The position numbers were made by a program, and so were the translations under genes. Below are positions 39,900-50,881 of a DNA stretch of 64,000 bases, piece by piece. The first letter of the stretch is position 1. Every line of letters begins with the position of its first letter. A model generated the notes under the pieces. It had not been told where the DNA came from and ran no database searches. It saw only the letters and a list, made by a program, of their open reading frames with translations. This DNA comes from Prorocentrum cordatum (Eukaryota; Sar; Dinophyceae; Prorocentrales; Prorocentraceae), in assembly GCA_963575745.1 (NCBI GenBank), contig CAUYUJ010017848.1:40001-104000 (forward strand), written 5' to 3'.

Positions 39900-40400
39900 C
39901 TGTGGCAAGACCACAGAGGGCGGCAGATCTAGTGGCCTTCGGTCCATCCCGCCAACGTGCCTAGGTTGTAGATCAGAGGCCTCTTGGATTGGAGCTCTCC
40001 TGGGGCGTCCTGCAGGCCTTTGGGCCATCTTCAGGCCATCTTGAATGCGTTTGAGCCAAATGTAGGCGTGTTGATGCCCTTCTTGAGTCGTCTTGGAACG
40101 CATCTTTGGCATCTTGGAGGCGACGGAGGCTGGACATGGAGGTTCCGGAGGCCCCCAGAATGCGTTGAGGAGCTCGTCCCCTTCCCTCCCCACCCTGGGG
40201 TTCTCCCCCCCTTGGCCCCCACCCCAACGGGATTTCAGACCCCAGGCGAGGGATAAAGGGGGATGGGGACAGCCAATCATCTCAGACGCCTGTGCACACC
40301 CGGCAAGCGGGGGTCAGAGAATAAAGAGAGAGAGGGCGGCCTTCGGCCCATCCTGCCACCGTGCCTGCGTTGCGGACAAGAGGCCCATTGAGGTTTTTGG
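39900..40400. repeat. Paired 50-base repeat flanking the end of the degenerate block
   Basis: GGCCTTCGGTCCATCCCGCC at about 39932 and GGCCTTCGGCCCATCCTGCC at about 40339 open two related segments that each end in AGGCC and lead into CTTGG repeats. A run of about 15 G lies at 40486-40500. Confidence 0.6.
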
Positions 40401-40649
40401 GGGGCCTCTGGGCCTCTTGGTGGCCTCTGGGGGGCCTATTAGGCCCTCTTGGGGGCTTGCTCGCAGTATAGAGGCCATCGTGTGTGGGGGGGGGGGGGGG
40501 CGACGGATCCTGGTACAAGCTTCTTATGCCGCATCGGGCGCTCTTAAGACCGAACAGGAGAGCTACAACAACAGTGTACAAACACATATGACTATGTATG
40601 TGTATAAATATGTGTGTGCTAGCCAGCGTGGATCCCAACCAATGACTAA

Positions 40650-41130
40650 GCTATGCGGTGCGATCTATGGGGTGTAGTCAAGGTGGTGCAATCCAGATGG
40701 TGTAATCTATACTGCGCAGAGCAATGCCAAGCACTGCAAAGCAATGCAAAGTCATGCAACGCAGAGCAATGCAAAGCAATGCAAGGCAACGCATTGCAAT
40801 GCAAAGCAAAGCAATGCAAAGCAATGCGAAGCAATTCAAACTGGGCGGCGACGAGGCGGCGGACGGCGACGAGGCGGCAACGGCAGCCACGTGACGGTTA
40901 GAACGGCCCGCAGGGCCAGGCGACGGGTGGCGACAGGCGGCGACGAGGCGGCGACGGGGCGGCGACGGGGCGGCGATGCCGGCCACACGGCGCCCAGAGC
41001 GGCCCGCAGGCCCAGGCGACGGGCGGCGGGCGGCGACGGGGCGGTGATGGCGGCCACATGGCGGCCAGAGCGGCCCGCAGGCCCAGGCGACGGGCGGCGA
41101 CGAAGCGGCGTCGGCGACCACATGGCGGCC
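40650..41130. repeat. Composite minisatellite: (GCAAT/GCAAAG)n followed by (GGCGAC)n
   Basis: About 40700-40845 repeats GCAATGCAAA-type words. 40846-41120 repeats GGCGACG words with a longer unit containing AGAGCGGCCCGCAGGCCCAG and GCGACGGGCGGCGAC, seen three times. The same pair in the same order and orientation recurs at 42310-42945. Confidence 0.8.
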
Positions 41131-41214
41131 AGGAAGTAGGAACCCCTAAGTGCAAGCACTGTTTGATTATACATATATACATACAGACATACATTTATAA
41201 ATATATACATACAT

Positions 41215-41360
41215 GCAGACAGAGACAGAGACAGAGACAGAGACAGAGACAGAGACAGAGACAGACAGACAGACAGACAGACGTACTACAAACATGCATA
41301 CATGCATGCATACATCCATACGTACATACATACATGCATGCATGCATACATACACATCTA
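41215..41360. repeat. (ACAGAG)n, (ACAG)n and (CATA/CATG)n microsatellites
   Basis: ACAGAG hexamers at 41217-41265, ACAG tetramers to 41283, then CATACATG words to 41350. Confidence 0.9.
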
Positions 41361-41569
41361 CACCTATACGACCACCCTTCAGGTGATAAGGAGGTTGTGG
41401 GGAGGAGGGATCTGTTTGGCCATCCACCTATCACTCGGGACACCGATCGAACAGCATCCGGGCAACCAGCGGAGCCAGGTAGCATGTATTTGCGGGGGCG
41501 CTATTCCTTTATGAAAACACAACAAGAGCCCACAAGGCCGCAGCGCACCACGGGACACCATGGAAAACC

Positions 41570-41990
41570 GGTATCGATCCCATCATCGATTTTATTTTAT
41601 CTATCGACCTTATTATCTATGGACCTCACCGTCGGTCTCATGTTCGATCGAACGATCGATGTCACAATATATCTCATGGTCGATCTCAATCTCGACCTCA
41701 CCATCTGTCGATCTCGCAGTCACTACCGATCTCACTTTCAGTTGTTATCTATCGACCACACAATCGATCTCACTTTCCATCTACCTATCGATATGACGAT
41801 CCATCGTCTTCTGTCTTTCGAACTCATTGTCGACCTCACTGTCGATCTCACTATCGATCTCACTATCGATGTGCCGATCGATCCTCAATCTCACAACCGA
41901 TCTCACTACCGATCTCACTATCGATCTCACTCAAGCGGTTTCACTCAGTCGATCTCACAATCGATCTCACTATCGAACACCACGGGACAC
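41570..41990 (+). repeat. Degenerate TCGATCTCACTA minisatellite
   Basis: Units of about 12 bases, such as TCGATCTCACTATCGATCTC, repeat with drift over 400 bases. The frames through it have no family similarity I can see. Confidence 0.8.
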
Positions 41991-42239
41991 CGCGGGACAC
42001 CGCGCCGCGGGGCACCACTTGGACACCACGGATCACCTGCGGGACACCCTTTGGGCCACCGCTGGAGCTGGCCAACCAGAGGGAGAAGAGAACATCGAGC
42101 GGTTTCGCCCCAGCAATGGCGCGATCATTCCTCTCGCCCGCCCATGCGGCTTCGCCTCACTCGCACGCACGACACGAAGCCGAAATCAATTTTCTGGTGG
42201 AGGTGCTCTCGGGTCATGATGATTTCACTCCCAAACACC

Positions 42240-42945
42240 GATATATCTATATATGTATGCATAAATAAATACATACATACATACATACATACATACATAC
42301 ATACACACATACAAACAATGCAACTCAAATGCCAAGCAGTGCAAAGCAGAACGCTGCAATGCAAAAGCACGCGAAGCGATACGAAGCCATGAAAACCGAT
42401 GCAAAGCAATAAAACGTTACGCAGAGGAAAAATAATGCAAGTCAGCGTAAAGCAGCGCAAAGCAACTCAAAGAAAATAATGTGAATCAACGCAATGCAAT
42501 GCGAGGCATCGTGAACTAATGCAAAGCATCGCAGAGCAATGCAGAGCAATCCAAAGCAATGCGGCGGCGAGGCGGCGGGCGGCGACGACGTGGCGACGAC
42601 GCGGCGACGGGGCGGCGAGGGCGGCCACACGGCGGCCGCACCGCCACCCAAGCCCAGACGAGGGGCGGCGGCGACGGGGCGGCGACGAAAACCACAAGGC
42701 GGCAAACCCAACGCGCAGGCCCAGACGGACGGCGACGAGGCGGCGACGGCGGACCCGACGCGCAGGCCCACAAGGCGACGGACCCGACGCGCAGGCCCAG
42801 ACGACGGGCGGCGACGAGGCGGCAACTGGGCGGCGACGGCGACCACACAGCCGCCAGATCGCCGCGCAGGCCCAGTCGACGGGCGGCGACAGGGCGGCGA
42901 CGACGACCACCACAGCTGCCAGACCGACTCGCAGGCCAAGCTCCT
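42240..42945. repeat. (ACAT)n and second composite GCAAT-GGCGAC minisatellite
   Basis: ACAT tetramers at 42266-42312 lead into GCAATGCAAA-type words (42315-42555) and then GGCGAC words (42556-42945) with repeated CGACGCGCAGGCCCA units. Compare 40650-41130. Confidence 0.85.
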
Positions 42946-44045
42946 TATAAAACAATTTCTTTTTTATACAAAAGCCAGGTACAAGCATTGTTGGGGAATT
43001 TGTGCTCGCAAGAAGCGCCCGACAGCGCGTAAGGCCGCCCGTGAGCTGTGAGTCCAGGGCCTGTATAGATTCCTTGTGTGGCATTCAAGACCGCGGACTA
43101 CAGAGGACCTGGGGACAATCCAACTGTGCCTGCGGCACGGTAGCGGGCTATTGAGCACATGCCAAGCGACTTGTGAGCACGACTCTGCGTAACTCAGGTT
43201 GCAGGCACGGCGGTGCCGCGGCCACGACACGCTCAAGAGGTGGACGCCACGTGCGCGGGTGTGCCCCTGGCCCACATAGACCTCGACCAACTGGGGCCGC
43301 CGCTCGCCTCATGCCCGCCCGTCCGCCCGGACCCCAGAGGCCCACTTTACGGTGCGCTGCGCTCCGCGGGCTGCTGGCCATTCGGGCCCGCACGCTCACA
43401 TGTGGGAGGGCCGGGGAGGACCGCCGCGCTCCGTGCGGAGCTGGGGCGGGCGGTTGGGCGCAGCTGCCCCCCACCGATGCTCTGGCAGGGCCTGTCCGAT
43501 CTGATGGCGCACGCAGGGCACGCGCCCGGGCTCGCCGGCAGGGCGTCTGCGCGTGGGTGCACCGCGCCACACGGCCGAATCCTCGGGCAGTCTGCGCTGC
43601 CTGGCGTGGGGAGCCCAGAGGCCGTCGCGGCCAGACCCGCCCATCTGGGACGCGAGCGGGGGCCTGCCAGCCCTGCACACCTCGTGCCCTCCGTGGCCCG
43701 CGCACGCGGGAACGCGCCCGAGCAGCCTCGGGCCCAACCAGCGGGTTGCGGCAGGAGCAGCGAGTGGCATCGGCAGTGTCCGCGGCAGGAGGACGAGGAG
43801 GGGAGACAGAGGGAGGAGGGCACAGGAGGAGGAGGAGGGGGGGAGGGAACGACGTGGAGGGCCAGGGGGAAGCCCATGCTGCCCTCCGGCGCCGCCCCCG
43901 GGGAGGCCGCTGCCGCGACGGCGCCGCGGCCCGAAGCGGAAGCCGGCGGCGCTGACACGGCGCCCCCCCCCCCCTCCCCACGCTTGAGCAGAGAGCGCGC
44001 GGCCTGGCCCCCTCCTGACCTTCCTCCCCTCGGGAGCGGCCAAGA
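42946..44045. other. GC-rich region without a supported gene
   Basis: Several long frames are open on both strands (for example 43213-44178 plus and 43148-44308 minus), as expected in GC-rich DNA. None shows a recognisable domain. The plus frame has a mild coding look near its start (GVPLAHIDLDQLGPPLASCP), not enough to call. Confidence 0.4.
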
Positions 44046-44245
44046 GGGGGGTGATGACCAGGGTGATGTGGATAGCATGGCAGGGGCATTGATGTCTCCC
44101 CTGATCTCATGGCCCCCCCTGCTTCAATGCGTCCCGTGGTCCCCCCCCCCCCGTCCGCGCACATGCTTCGGGCAATGATTTGCGCACCCCCCCTCCTGGA
44201 CGCCCTCTCCTGGACGCCCCCGATGCCCCCCTCCTGGGGCTGGAC
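44045..44245 (+). repeat. Dispersed repeat, copy 2
   Basis: Same order of words as 20550-20705: GGTGATGACC, GGCATTGATGTCTCCCC, TCTCATGGCCCC, CCGCGCACATG, CAATGATTTGCGCACCCCCC and a doubled CTGGACGCCC. Confidence 0.65.
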
Positions 44246-44588
44246 CAGAGAGCCTCGAAGCCGATTGCGGGGGTGTCCCGCAAAAGCGGCAGAAGAAGCA
44301 CACCGCACCCCAACTGGGGGGCCATGTGGGAGCGCGGTTGCTCTTAAGCCCCCTTGCCCTGCAGCCCCCCGCCCGCCACACGCCAGTCTCTGCCGATACC
44401 GTTGACCGCCCGCCCACTCTAAGTGGACCGTGGGGCTTCAATCGCACATGCGCGGTGGTTCCCTGAGCTGACGTTCTCTAGTGTTTGCCCAGCCACCGAT
44501 TGAATGAGTACGTTGTTGACACAATATCGTGGGGGCGTAACCACATCGCCAGCGCACGGCCACGAGAACGCAGAAGTACTGGCACACG

Positions 44589-44722
44589 CCACTTGCCTTG
44601 TACTTGTACCCTGTATTGGACGTTCCCCACGTACACTTGCTTTGTACTTGTACCTCGTATATGTAGATATAGATGTGTGTCTATGCCAGGACGTCCCCAC
44701 TTGCTTTGTAATTGTACCCTGT
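44589..44722 (+). repeat. Three related ACTTGCTTTGTACTTGTACC blocks
   Basis: CACTTGCCTTGTACTTGTAC near 44590, CACTTGCTTTGTACTTGTAC near 44635 and CACTTGCTTTGTAATTGTAC near 44698. An open frame across them (44485-44952) has a coding-like end (QVVAMLLDAAWLIEHRRLP) but no known domain. Confidence 0.7.
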
Positions 44723-45078
44723 GTGGTGGAGTCCCCCAGGCGGACAACGACTCGCAGTCCCAGGTGGTGGCTATGTTGCTGGACGCCGCGTGGCTCATCG
44801 AGCACAGGCGGCTGCCCGCCGACTCAGTTGCGACCCAGGTTCTCGTGATTCCCCAATGCGGTATGGTTTCCTCTTCATGTTTGCCAAAGGTCGATGTGCT
44901 GGCCAACGCGAGTATGGAGATTCACAGCAAGAGAGGATATCATGCAGGGTGAAGGTGCGAAGATCACCTAAATATACCATGTTGTGTACAGCTCTGAGAC
45001 GTGCAATCCTTATCTCAGCAATCAATGATCCAAGCACTGCTTGCACGAAGGGGCCTCGTCGGAGCCCTCGTGCTGCCT

Positions 45079-45240
45079 ACCACATAGCTTGCACCGCACA
45101 GTTTTCACCGCATAGCTTGCACCACACAGATTTCACCACATAGCTTGCACCACATGCACGGCACCACAAAGCTGGCACTACATATGTCGCATCACATGTC
45201 GTACACCTCGTAGCTTAGGCCACGCGTCTAGCATCACATG
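45079..45240 (+). repeat. Minisatellite of about 15 bp
   Basis: Units like CACATAGCTTGCACCA and CACAGATTTCACCA repeat about ten times, degrading to the right. Confidence 0.75.
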
Positions 45241-45445
45241 GATCGCGCATCGGGAGCGCAACAAACAAGGTACTAATTTGTGGCCACGCTGGCAAACATA
45301 GCTTTACCAGAAAGTCTGTCGAATACGACATCGCAGGGTAGATTGGAGCTCGATGGGTGCACCAAGAAGCTGATCCAGCTGCTTACAGCAATTCCCGCCA
45401 CCATGCCAGTCCAGCAGTTGCGATGGCACCTGTTCACATCGATGG

Positions 45446-45822
45446 GGACGATGATGATGACGATGACGATGAGATCAAGAAAAGCAGAAGGAGGGATGAG
45501 GAGGGTTGCGGTGGACGGTGGTGGCGATGATGGTGATGATGATGATGGTGATGATGACGATGCTGGTAATGACGATGATGATAATGATGATGATGGTGAC
45601 GATGCTGATCATGATCATGAGCATGATCGTAATGTTGTTGATGCTGATGTTGATGTTGGTGGTGCTGGTGATGGTGATGTTGATGATGGTGATATTGATG
45701 ATGATGGTGATGGTGGTGGTGATGGTGATGATGATGATGATGGTGCTGATGGTGATGATGATGATGGTGGTGGTGATGATGCTGGTGATGATGATGATGA
45801 TGGTGATAGTGTTAATGATGAT
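45446..45822. repeat. (GAT)n/(GGT)n array, left of the YR retrotransposon
   Basis: GAT triplets with GGT, GCT and TGT variants. The array stops where repeat A1 of the retrotransposon begins, and a similar array starts at 52191 just beyond repeat B2. Confidence 0.9.
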
Positions 45823-45917
45823 GATGGCCGTGTTTGCACATCTCATCTCAGGTGGAACTGAAGGCCGTCGTGGTCACGCATATCGCCCCGACCGCGTCGG
45901 TTCAAGTCTTTTGCTGG
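45823..45917 (+). repeat. Split direct repeat A1 (95 bp)
   Basis: From GATGGCCGTGTTTGCACATC to AAGTCTTTTGCTGG. It matches A2 (51920-52014) over its full 95 bases with about four differences. Confidence 0.9.
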
Positions 45918-45937
45918 AGGGCGAGGCCTCCACCCAC

Positions 45938-47485
45938 ATGCGCTTCACTGGTTCCGGGATCGGCCTCCCGCTCGCAAACAACGATATCTTGCTGCTCCTG
46001 GCTCGCTGGTGGCTGCCGCCCTCCGAGCCCGCGGTCCCAGGCGCGCCCGCGGCGGCCGCGCCGGCGGCCGCGCTCCTCCCGCTGCTCAAGGCGGGCCCGC
46101 TCTCGGCGCTGGGTGACGCCGCCGAATTCCTGGTGCCGCTGGTTGACTGCCTGGCCACCGGCCCGGGCGCGAGGGAGGCAGCGTGCGCTTGCCCCTCGCC
46201 TTGCCCGTCCTGCCCCTCGGGCGAGACGGGACGCGGGCCTCGGCCGTCCCTGGCCTGGGAGGCCGCGCAGTGCGGCCTGCCGGCTGCCGCTGGGCCTCGC
46301 CTGACTCAGAAGCGCGTCGTGGTTGCGTTCTCGTCTCGCGGGCTGGAGCACTACGCTGTCCTCACGCCCGACTTTGACGTGCACGCCGAGGAGTACGATG
46401 CTGGGGGCGCCGGCGCCCGCAACTGGTGGAAGGAGGGGGGCCCCGCCGCTGCGCCGTTGGGCGCCGTCACTCCAGCTGGACTGCAGCACTCTGACCTCGC
46501 CGCGATGTCGACGGTCGCCCAGCTGGCGCGGGCTTGCGTCCGCGGAGCAGCGAAGATGGCCGAGCCGGAGCGCGACGATGGTGCGGGCTCTGCTGCGGCC
46601 GTTCCTGCTCCTGGTGGTGCTGGAGGCCATGATGCCCTTCCTGCCGCGCCGCGGCTGCAGTCGGTGTTCCCTTGGGAGGTGGCATCGCCGCGTATGCGCC
46701 TGCCGCCGCAGGCAGCGCCGCTGCCGCCGCCCCCGCCCCCGCCTCGGCAGCCGCTGCTGGCGCGGCGAGCTCTCCCGCCGAGGGCGGGAGGGCTTGCGGG
46801 GCCCGCCGCGCTGGTTGCTGCCCCGCCTGCCGCAGGAGGTGACGGTGCTGCAGGGCCGCCGCCAGGCTTGGAGACCTTCGGACCCTCGCGACCGCGTACG
46901 ACGTGCAGGGGCTACGCCATCGGGATGTCAGGGACTGGTTCCAGCTCACGCGGCCGACGAGCCCCCCCCGTTCGGGGCGGGCATGGCCCCGCCACGTACC
47001 ACTGGGTTCCGACGTACCAGGTGGAGAACGGAGGCTCGCCGAGGGGACATCACCTGGCCTGGAAGGCCGCTTTCGGGTCGACCGTGCGAGCGGACGACCC
47101 CGTCGCCTCGGTGCCCTTCGAGTTCTCGCGGATCGTGCAGGTCGCCCTGTCGTACGATCAGATCGATGGGTCGAACGCTGCCGCGATGGAGCTCATCGCC
47201 CGACAGCCTCAGCTCTGCGAGACAAGGCACACGGACAAGCTGGTGCGCTCGCGACCCCCCGGCTGCGGAGGCCACGAGCAGTTCTTCTTCACGGGAATTC
47301 AGTCCACCCGTGGGCTAATGGCGTGGCTTGCCCTGTCCGAGCGGATACCCACGCAGCTTGCCGCCGACTCGGCCATCGCGAAAGAGCGCCGCAAGGCGCG
47401 CGACGAGCGGCAGCTGCCCCACCCGCCCGCTGGCGGCCGAGGCGGTGGACAGGGCTGCCGCGCGGGCAAGGCTGGCAAGTCGTAG
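45938..47485 (+). CDS. gag-like ORF of the YR retrotransposon
   Basis: An uninterrupted 515-residue frame begins 20 bases after repeat A1. This Met (MRFTGSGIGLPLANND) is the first inside the element; the frame is also open upstream through the GAT array. Recognisable element-type parts are VVVAFSSRGLEHYAVLTPDF near residue 130 and a helical segment with DPVASVPFEFSRIVQVALSY and DQIDGSNAAAMELIARQPQL near residues 390-430. The middle is Ala/Pro-rich and the end is basic and Gly-rich (GGRGGGQGCRAGKAGKS). It probably coats the element RNA. The gag name rests on position and weak similarity of style. It is the only intact ORF of the element. Confidence 0.6.
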   Translation: MRFTGSGIGLPLANNDILLLLARWWLPPSEPAVPGAPAAAAPAAALLPLLKAGPLSALGDAAEFLVPLVDCLATGPGAREAACACPSPCPSCPSGETGRGPRPSLAWEAAQCGLPAAAGPRLTQKRVVVAFSSRGLEHYAVLTPDFDVHAEEYDAGGAGARNWWKEGGPAAAPLGAVTPAGLQHSDLAAMSTVAQLARACVRGAAKMAEPERDDGAGSAAAVPAPGGAGGHDALPAAPRLQSVFPWEVASPRMRLPPQAAPLPPPPPPPRQPLLARRALPPRAGGLAGPAALVAAPPAAGGDGAAGPPPGLETFGPSRPRTTCRGYAIGMSGTGSSSRGRRAPPVRGGHGPATYHWVPTYQVENGGSPRGHHLAWKAAFGSTVRADDPVASVPFEFSRIVQVALSYDQIDGSNAAAMELIARQPQLCETRHTDKLVRSRPPGCGGHEQFFFTGIQSTRGLMAWLALSERIPTQLAADSAIAKERRKARDERQLPHPPAGGRGGGQGCRAGKAGKS

Positions 47486-47562
47486 CCAGCGCTCTTCATA
47501 GTGCTCGCGGCGGCCGCCAGGACTTTGACCATCCTGGAGGGCTTCCCTCTGGCCCCTCGCTC

Positions 47563-49326
47563 ATGACACCATGGTCCCCGCGCCATGGCCGTCAGTCGTC
47601 AGCGAACGTTCTCCCTCTTCCACTTCTTCCTTGCGACGCCCCCCACGAGGCTGGCGGTCGCGCTGGCGCTCCGGCTCGGGTTGACTGGGCCAACGACGGC
47701 ACCAGGGCGCTCAACTGGCTTGGCGGGGGCGGGGCGCCGCCGATTCGGAAGCGCCCCACAGTTTTGCAGCAGCGGTCGCTCGACTACATCGCTGCGCGGC
47801 ACGTCAAGTTGGGCGGCGCGCCCCCTGGTATCTCTCGCTCGATTTCGCTCTCCGACATCTGCTCCAGTTGCCCGCTCTACTCTGCGGGGCGCGGCAACAT
47901 GGTCTCCTGCAGCAAGGACCTCGTGTCCTGGCCTTCTGGCGGCCCTGCGCCGGCGGCGCTTCATGACGCACTTATGGAGGCTGACCGTTTGCGGCCGCAG
48001 GATTGGAAGGCCCACACGCTACGCCCACCCGAGGAAGCAGCGGCCTTTCGACGAGATCTCGGACTCACTCAACCCTACATTGGTCCTAAACTACGACACC
48101 CTGCAACCGACGGGGAGTTCATCAGCGAGCTCCTTGGCATGGGGCATGCTGCGCCTCTCCCCTGCTCGCGGCCGCCGCGGGCTCCCCAGGGTCTTCGCGG
48201 TCGCGAAAAAGTCGGGCCAACAGCGGCTCATCTTCGACACCCGGGTCTGCAACACGCGATTCAAGCCGCCGCCCTGCACCGAGCTGCCCACCGGCAGCGC
48301 CTCCCCTCGCATGGGGGCGCAGGGCAGCGGCGACGCGTGGGTCAGCAGCGGGGATATCTCCAGCGCGTTTAACGCCATGCAGGTACCCGAGGACTTGTGC
48401 GAGTACTTCTCGCTGCCGCCGGTGCGCGCTGGGCTCGCGGGCGTTACTGAGTTGGGCGGTATCACGATACACGAGTCCGACTGGTTGCGCTCCGAGCTCA
48501 AGATCTTGCCGATGGGCTGGCCCTGGGCCCTGCACCTCTGCCAGTGGCTTTTTCCGAGGCCGCGCTCACCCGGGCCCGCATCGGCCCCGCGCAGCAGGTC
48601 CGCGACCGCAGCCGCGGGGTGGCGCTCGCGCCCAAGCTGCTAGCCGCTGGCGCCGCGCACTCGGACAACTACCTCGCTGCTGGCCCGCAGCGCGCCAAGG
48701 TTCAGGCCGTGGGCCGCAAAGTCGAGCGGGGGCTCTCCTCCCTCGGCTTTGTCGCCCACGAGCAGGTGGGGGTTACCAGGTCCACCAGCTTCGTGAGCCT
48801 TGAACTTGATGGACACCACCACTCCGCGCGGGTCTCTGCACGGCGAGCCTGGCGCCTTCGCCACGCCGTTGAAGAGCTCCTCCGACGCCCGAAGATACGC
48901 GGGCCCATTCTGGAGATTGTCATCGGCCACTGCACCTGGGCCATACTGCTCAAGAGATGCTCGCCGGCCATCTTCGACTCGGTCTACGCCTTCATCCTGG
49001 CGGCGAAGGACGAGGCAATGCCGCTCTGGCCCTCGGTGCGCCGCGAGCTCTGGCACGTCCGCCCCCTATTGCCGCTCTTCGTCGGCTTCACGGACGCGGA
49101 CTGGCACAGCGAGATCATTGCCAGCGACGCCACAGGCCAAGGCTGCGGGGTCCGCCGCCGGCGCTGCGACCGCGAGGCTGTGGCCGAGATTGGCCGTGCC
49201 GCCGAGAGATGGCGATACCTTTTCGAGGAGTCGGCGCGCGCCCGCGACCATGCGCTCGGCTCCGGCTCTCCTGGCGCAGTACTTCGTGATCCTGGCTGTC
49301 TGCCGACGGACGAGGCCAAGAACTAG
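47563..49326 (+). pseudogene. Reverse transcriptase and RNase H of the YR retrotransposon
   Basis: Coding runs in frame 1 from about 47563 (Met) to 48090, frame 2 to about 48545, then frame 1 again to a TAG at 49324. The reverse transcriptase has FAVAKKSGQQRLIFDTRVCN (near 48200), SSGDISSAFNAMQVPEDL with the first catalytic Asp (48353), LKILPMGWPWALHLCQ (near 48505) and HSDNYLAAG at the position of the YADD-type box (48658), where one Asp is followed by Asn. RNase H follows with TDADWHSEIIASDATGQGCG (near 49095). Two frameshifts and the stop make this copy non-functional as read. Confidence 0.75.
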
Positions 49327-49800
49327 GACCAGTCCTTCGGCGAGGTCGACCCGAACCTGCTCACCGAGGATGGCTGGGCCATCACCCACTCATTCCCGTG
49401 GAGGGGCCCCTTCGACATCTACCGCGCTGAGGGGCTCGCCGTCGCGCCCGCGCTGCGCCGCCAGCTCAGGGCCGCGGACGCTTTCGGCAAGAGGATCGCG
49501 CGCCTAGTCGACAATATGTCACTCGCCCTCGCCATCGGCAAGAAGGGCCGCGGGTCTTCGCCCCAGCAGCGCAGCGTCCTGCGGGAGGTCTGCACCTACT
49601 CCTTGGCCTGCAGACTGCACGTCATTGCGAGGTGGGCCCCCAGCGAGCTCCACCCCGCCGACGGGCCCTCGCGCGGCCTCAGCTACATCAAGGGCGCCGA
49701 CGCCGAGGTGGCCATGGCTCTTGGTGACCGTCTCCGTGATCGCCGAGACTCCTGCGGGGATGCGGGGCCGATCAGCCCGGCCCCCGTTGCCGACATGGCT
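49327..49800 (+). pseudogene. RNase H tail / connection, continuing after an in-frame stop
   Basis: Past the TAG the same frame keeps reading like protein: DQSFGEVDPNLLTEDGWAIT, RGPFDIYRAEGLAVAPALRR and CRLHVIARWAPSELHPADGP followed by SRG. The SELHPADGPSR motif is the usual RNase H tail (PSE..NPADxxSR) of retroelements. This shows the stop is a recent nonsense change. Coding then shifts to frame 2 near 49800-49900. Confidence 0.65.
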
Positions 49801-49879
49801 GGCCCCTCCGCCCCAGCCCGCCCCCCGGGCTGCCGGCGCCGGGATCCTGACAGCTGCTGCCCCGCTGGCGGCAGCCGCC

Positions 49880-50808
49880 TGCCAGCGCGAGGCCTCGAAG
49901 GGGATGCTCCTGATGGGGGTCGCCTACCTCGAGCCGCGGCCGACCAGCATGGCCACGCTGACGGACTACCAGAGGATGGCGGGCGCCTTCGTCGGGCGGT
50001 GCTCGCAGCCCCACCCGGGCTGGAGCCGCCGGGGCCAAAGGGACGTTATCGTGATGACCTACTTCGACCACCTGAACCTCCACGACCCCAGCGGCGGCGA
50101 CGCTTTGCGCCCACCGGCTGCCCAGAGGTTCTTTCTGCCGCGGCTCCGCCGCTGGGACGACCAGACGCTCGGCCGCGCCTCCCGCAGCATGGTGGGCTGG
50201 GAGGAGCGCGCCCCCCACGGAATGCGCGTGCCGTGGCTGATGGCGGGGCCGCCGGCCAGCGCGGTGCTGCGCCGCGGCCAGATCGAGCAGGCCTTCGCCG
50301 TGATCCAGAGCGTCGCGTGCTGCCTCTGGCCGTCGGAGTGCGACCAGCTGACAACCATGCAGGTCGCCCCCCTTCCGTCGTGGCGGACGCCGAGGGCGCG
50401 GGGCTCGCCGCGCTGCTGCCGTATCCAGGCGAGCTGGGGCGACCAGGGAAGATGGGCCTCCGGGACTTCACCGCGGTGATCGACCCCCTTGTCTTCCTGG
50501 TGCCCGCGCTCCTCGGCCCGAGACGCCGAGCGCCGTCGGAGCCGTCGCGGATCTGGTCTCTCCGTCCATGCTTGCTCGACATAAGTACGATGAAGGGTCG
50601 AGCCGCCCTCGACGCCCAGCTGCGCGGCGGCTGGGCCTCAGACAGGAACTTCAGGCAGCACGCCATGCACGCTCGCATCATCACCTAGCTGCGGCGCGTC
50701 GGCCAGCGCGAGCTCTCCTTCGGCCAGCTGATGGACGCCGCGATGCCGCTGACCTTCCAGCTGGCTGCGCCGCTGCCCGAGCTCTGCCTGGCCCTGCGCG
50801 GGCGGTAG
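49880..50808 (+). pseudogene. Tyrosine recombinase-like region
   Basis: Frame 2 gives an N-terminal SAM-like part (TLTDYQRMAGAFVGRC, MTYFDHLNLHDPSGGDALRP) and the start of the catalytic domain (LGRASRSMVGWEERAPHGMR, SVACCLWPSECDQL). Frame 1 carries the end: LDAQLRGGWASDRNFRQHAM, then a TAG at 50686, then further coding to 50808. Related elements have RP(S/G)E where this copy has WPSE, and a Tyr where this copy has His (RQHAMHARI), so both a catalytic Arg and the nucleophilic Tyr appear lost. The middle of the domain is hard to follow. Assignment relies on order and overall pattern. Confidence 0.55.
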
Positions 50809-50881
50809 AGCTCGCTGGTCCAAACGGGGGGGGGCCTTCGACGCAATCGATCCGTCGTCACCTCATCCGCGAGCTTCACTA

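Larger units (their letters stand above)
37290..40130 (+). repeat. Degenerate CTTGGAGGCC/CGTCTTGGGCC repeat block, 2.8 kb, with higher-order units
   Basis: Words of the type TCTTGGAGGCC, ATCTTGGGCC and CCGTCTTGGGG recur every 10-20 bases across almost the whole block. Larger units can be seen: CCGTCGGAAG at 38784, 39111 and CCGTCGGAAT at 39510 each start a conserved 60-70 base spacer (AAGAAGCAAATG-like, CACAATCCTTCAAAA, then GGTTTTG or ATTTGGG). Long Leu/Gly/Arg frames on both strands reflect the repeat. Confidence 0.85.

Noticed and set aside
37316-39932. Several Leu/Gly/Trp-rich frames of 130-350 codons on both strands
   Set aside because: They follow the degenerate CTTGGAGGCC repeat in every frame and carry no family signal.
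43148-44308. A 386-codon minus-strand frame and overlapping plus-strand frames
   Set aside because: All frames are Arg/Pro/Ala-rich in very GC-rich DNA with no domain; openness is expected by composition.
45079-45240. Regular CACATAGCTTGCACC units as a possible CRISPR array
   Set aside because: Units are contiguous without unique spacers and degrade gradually, as in a minisatellite; the genome is eukaryotic.
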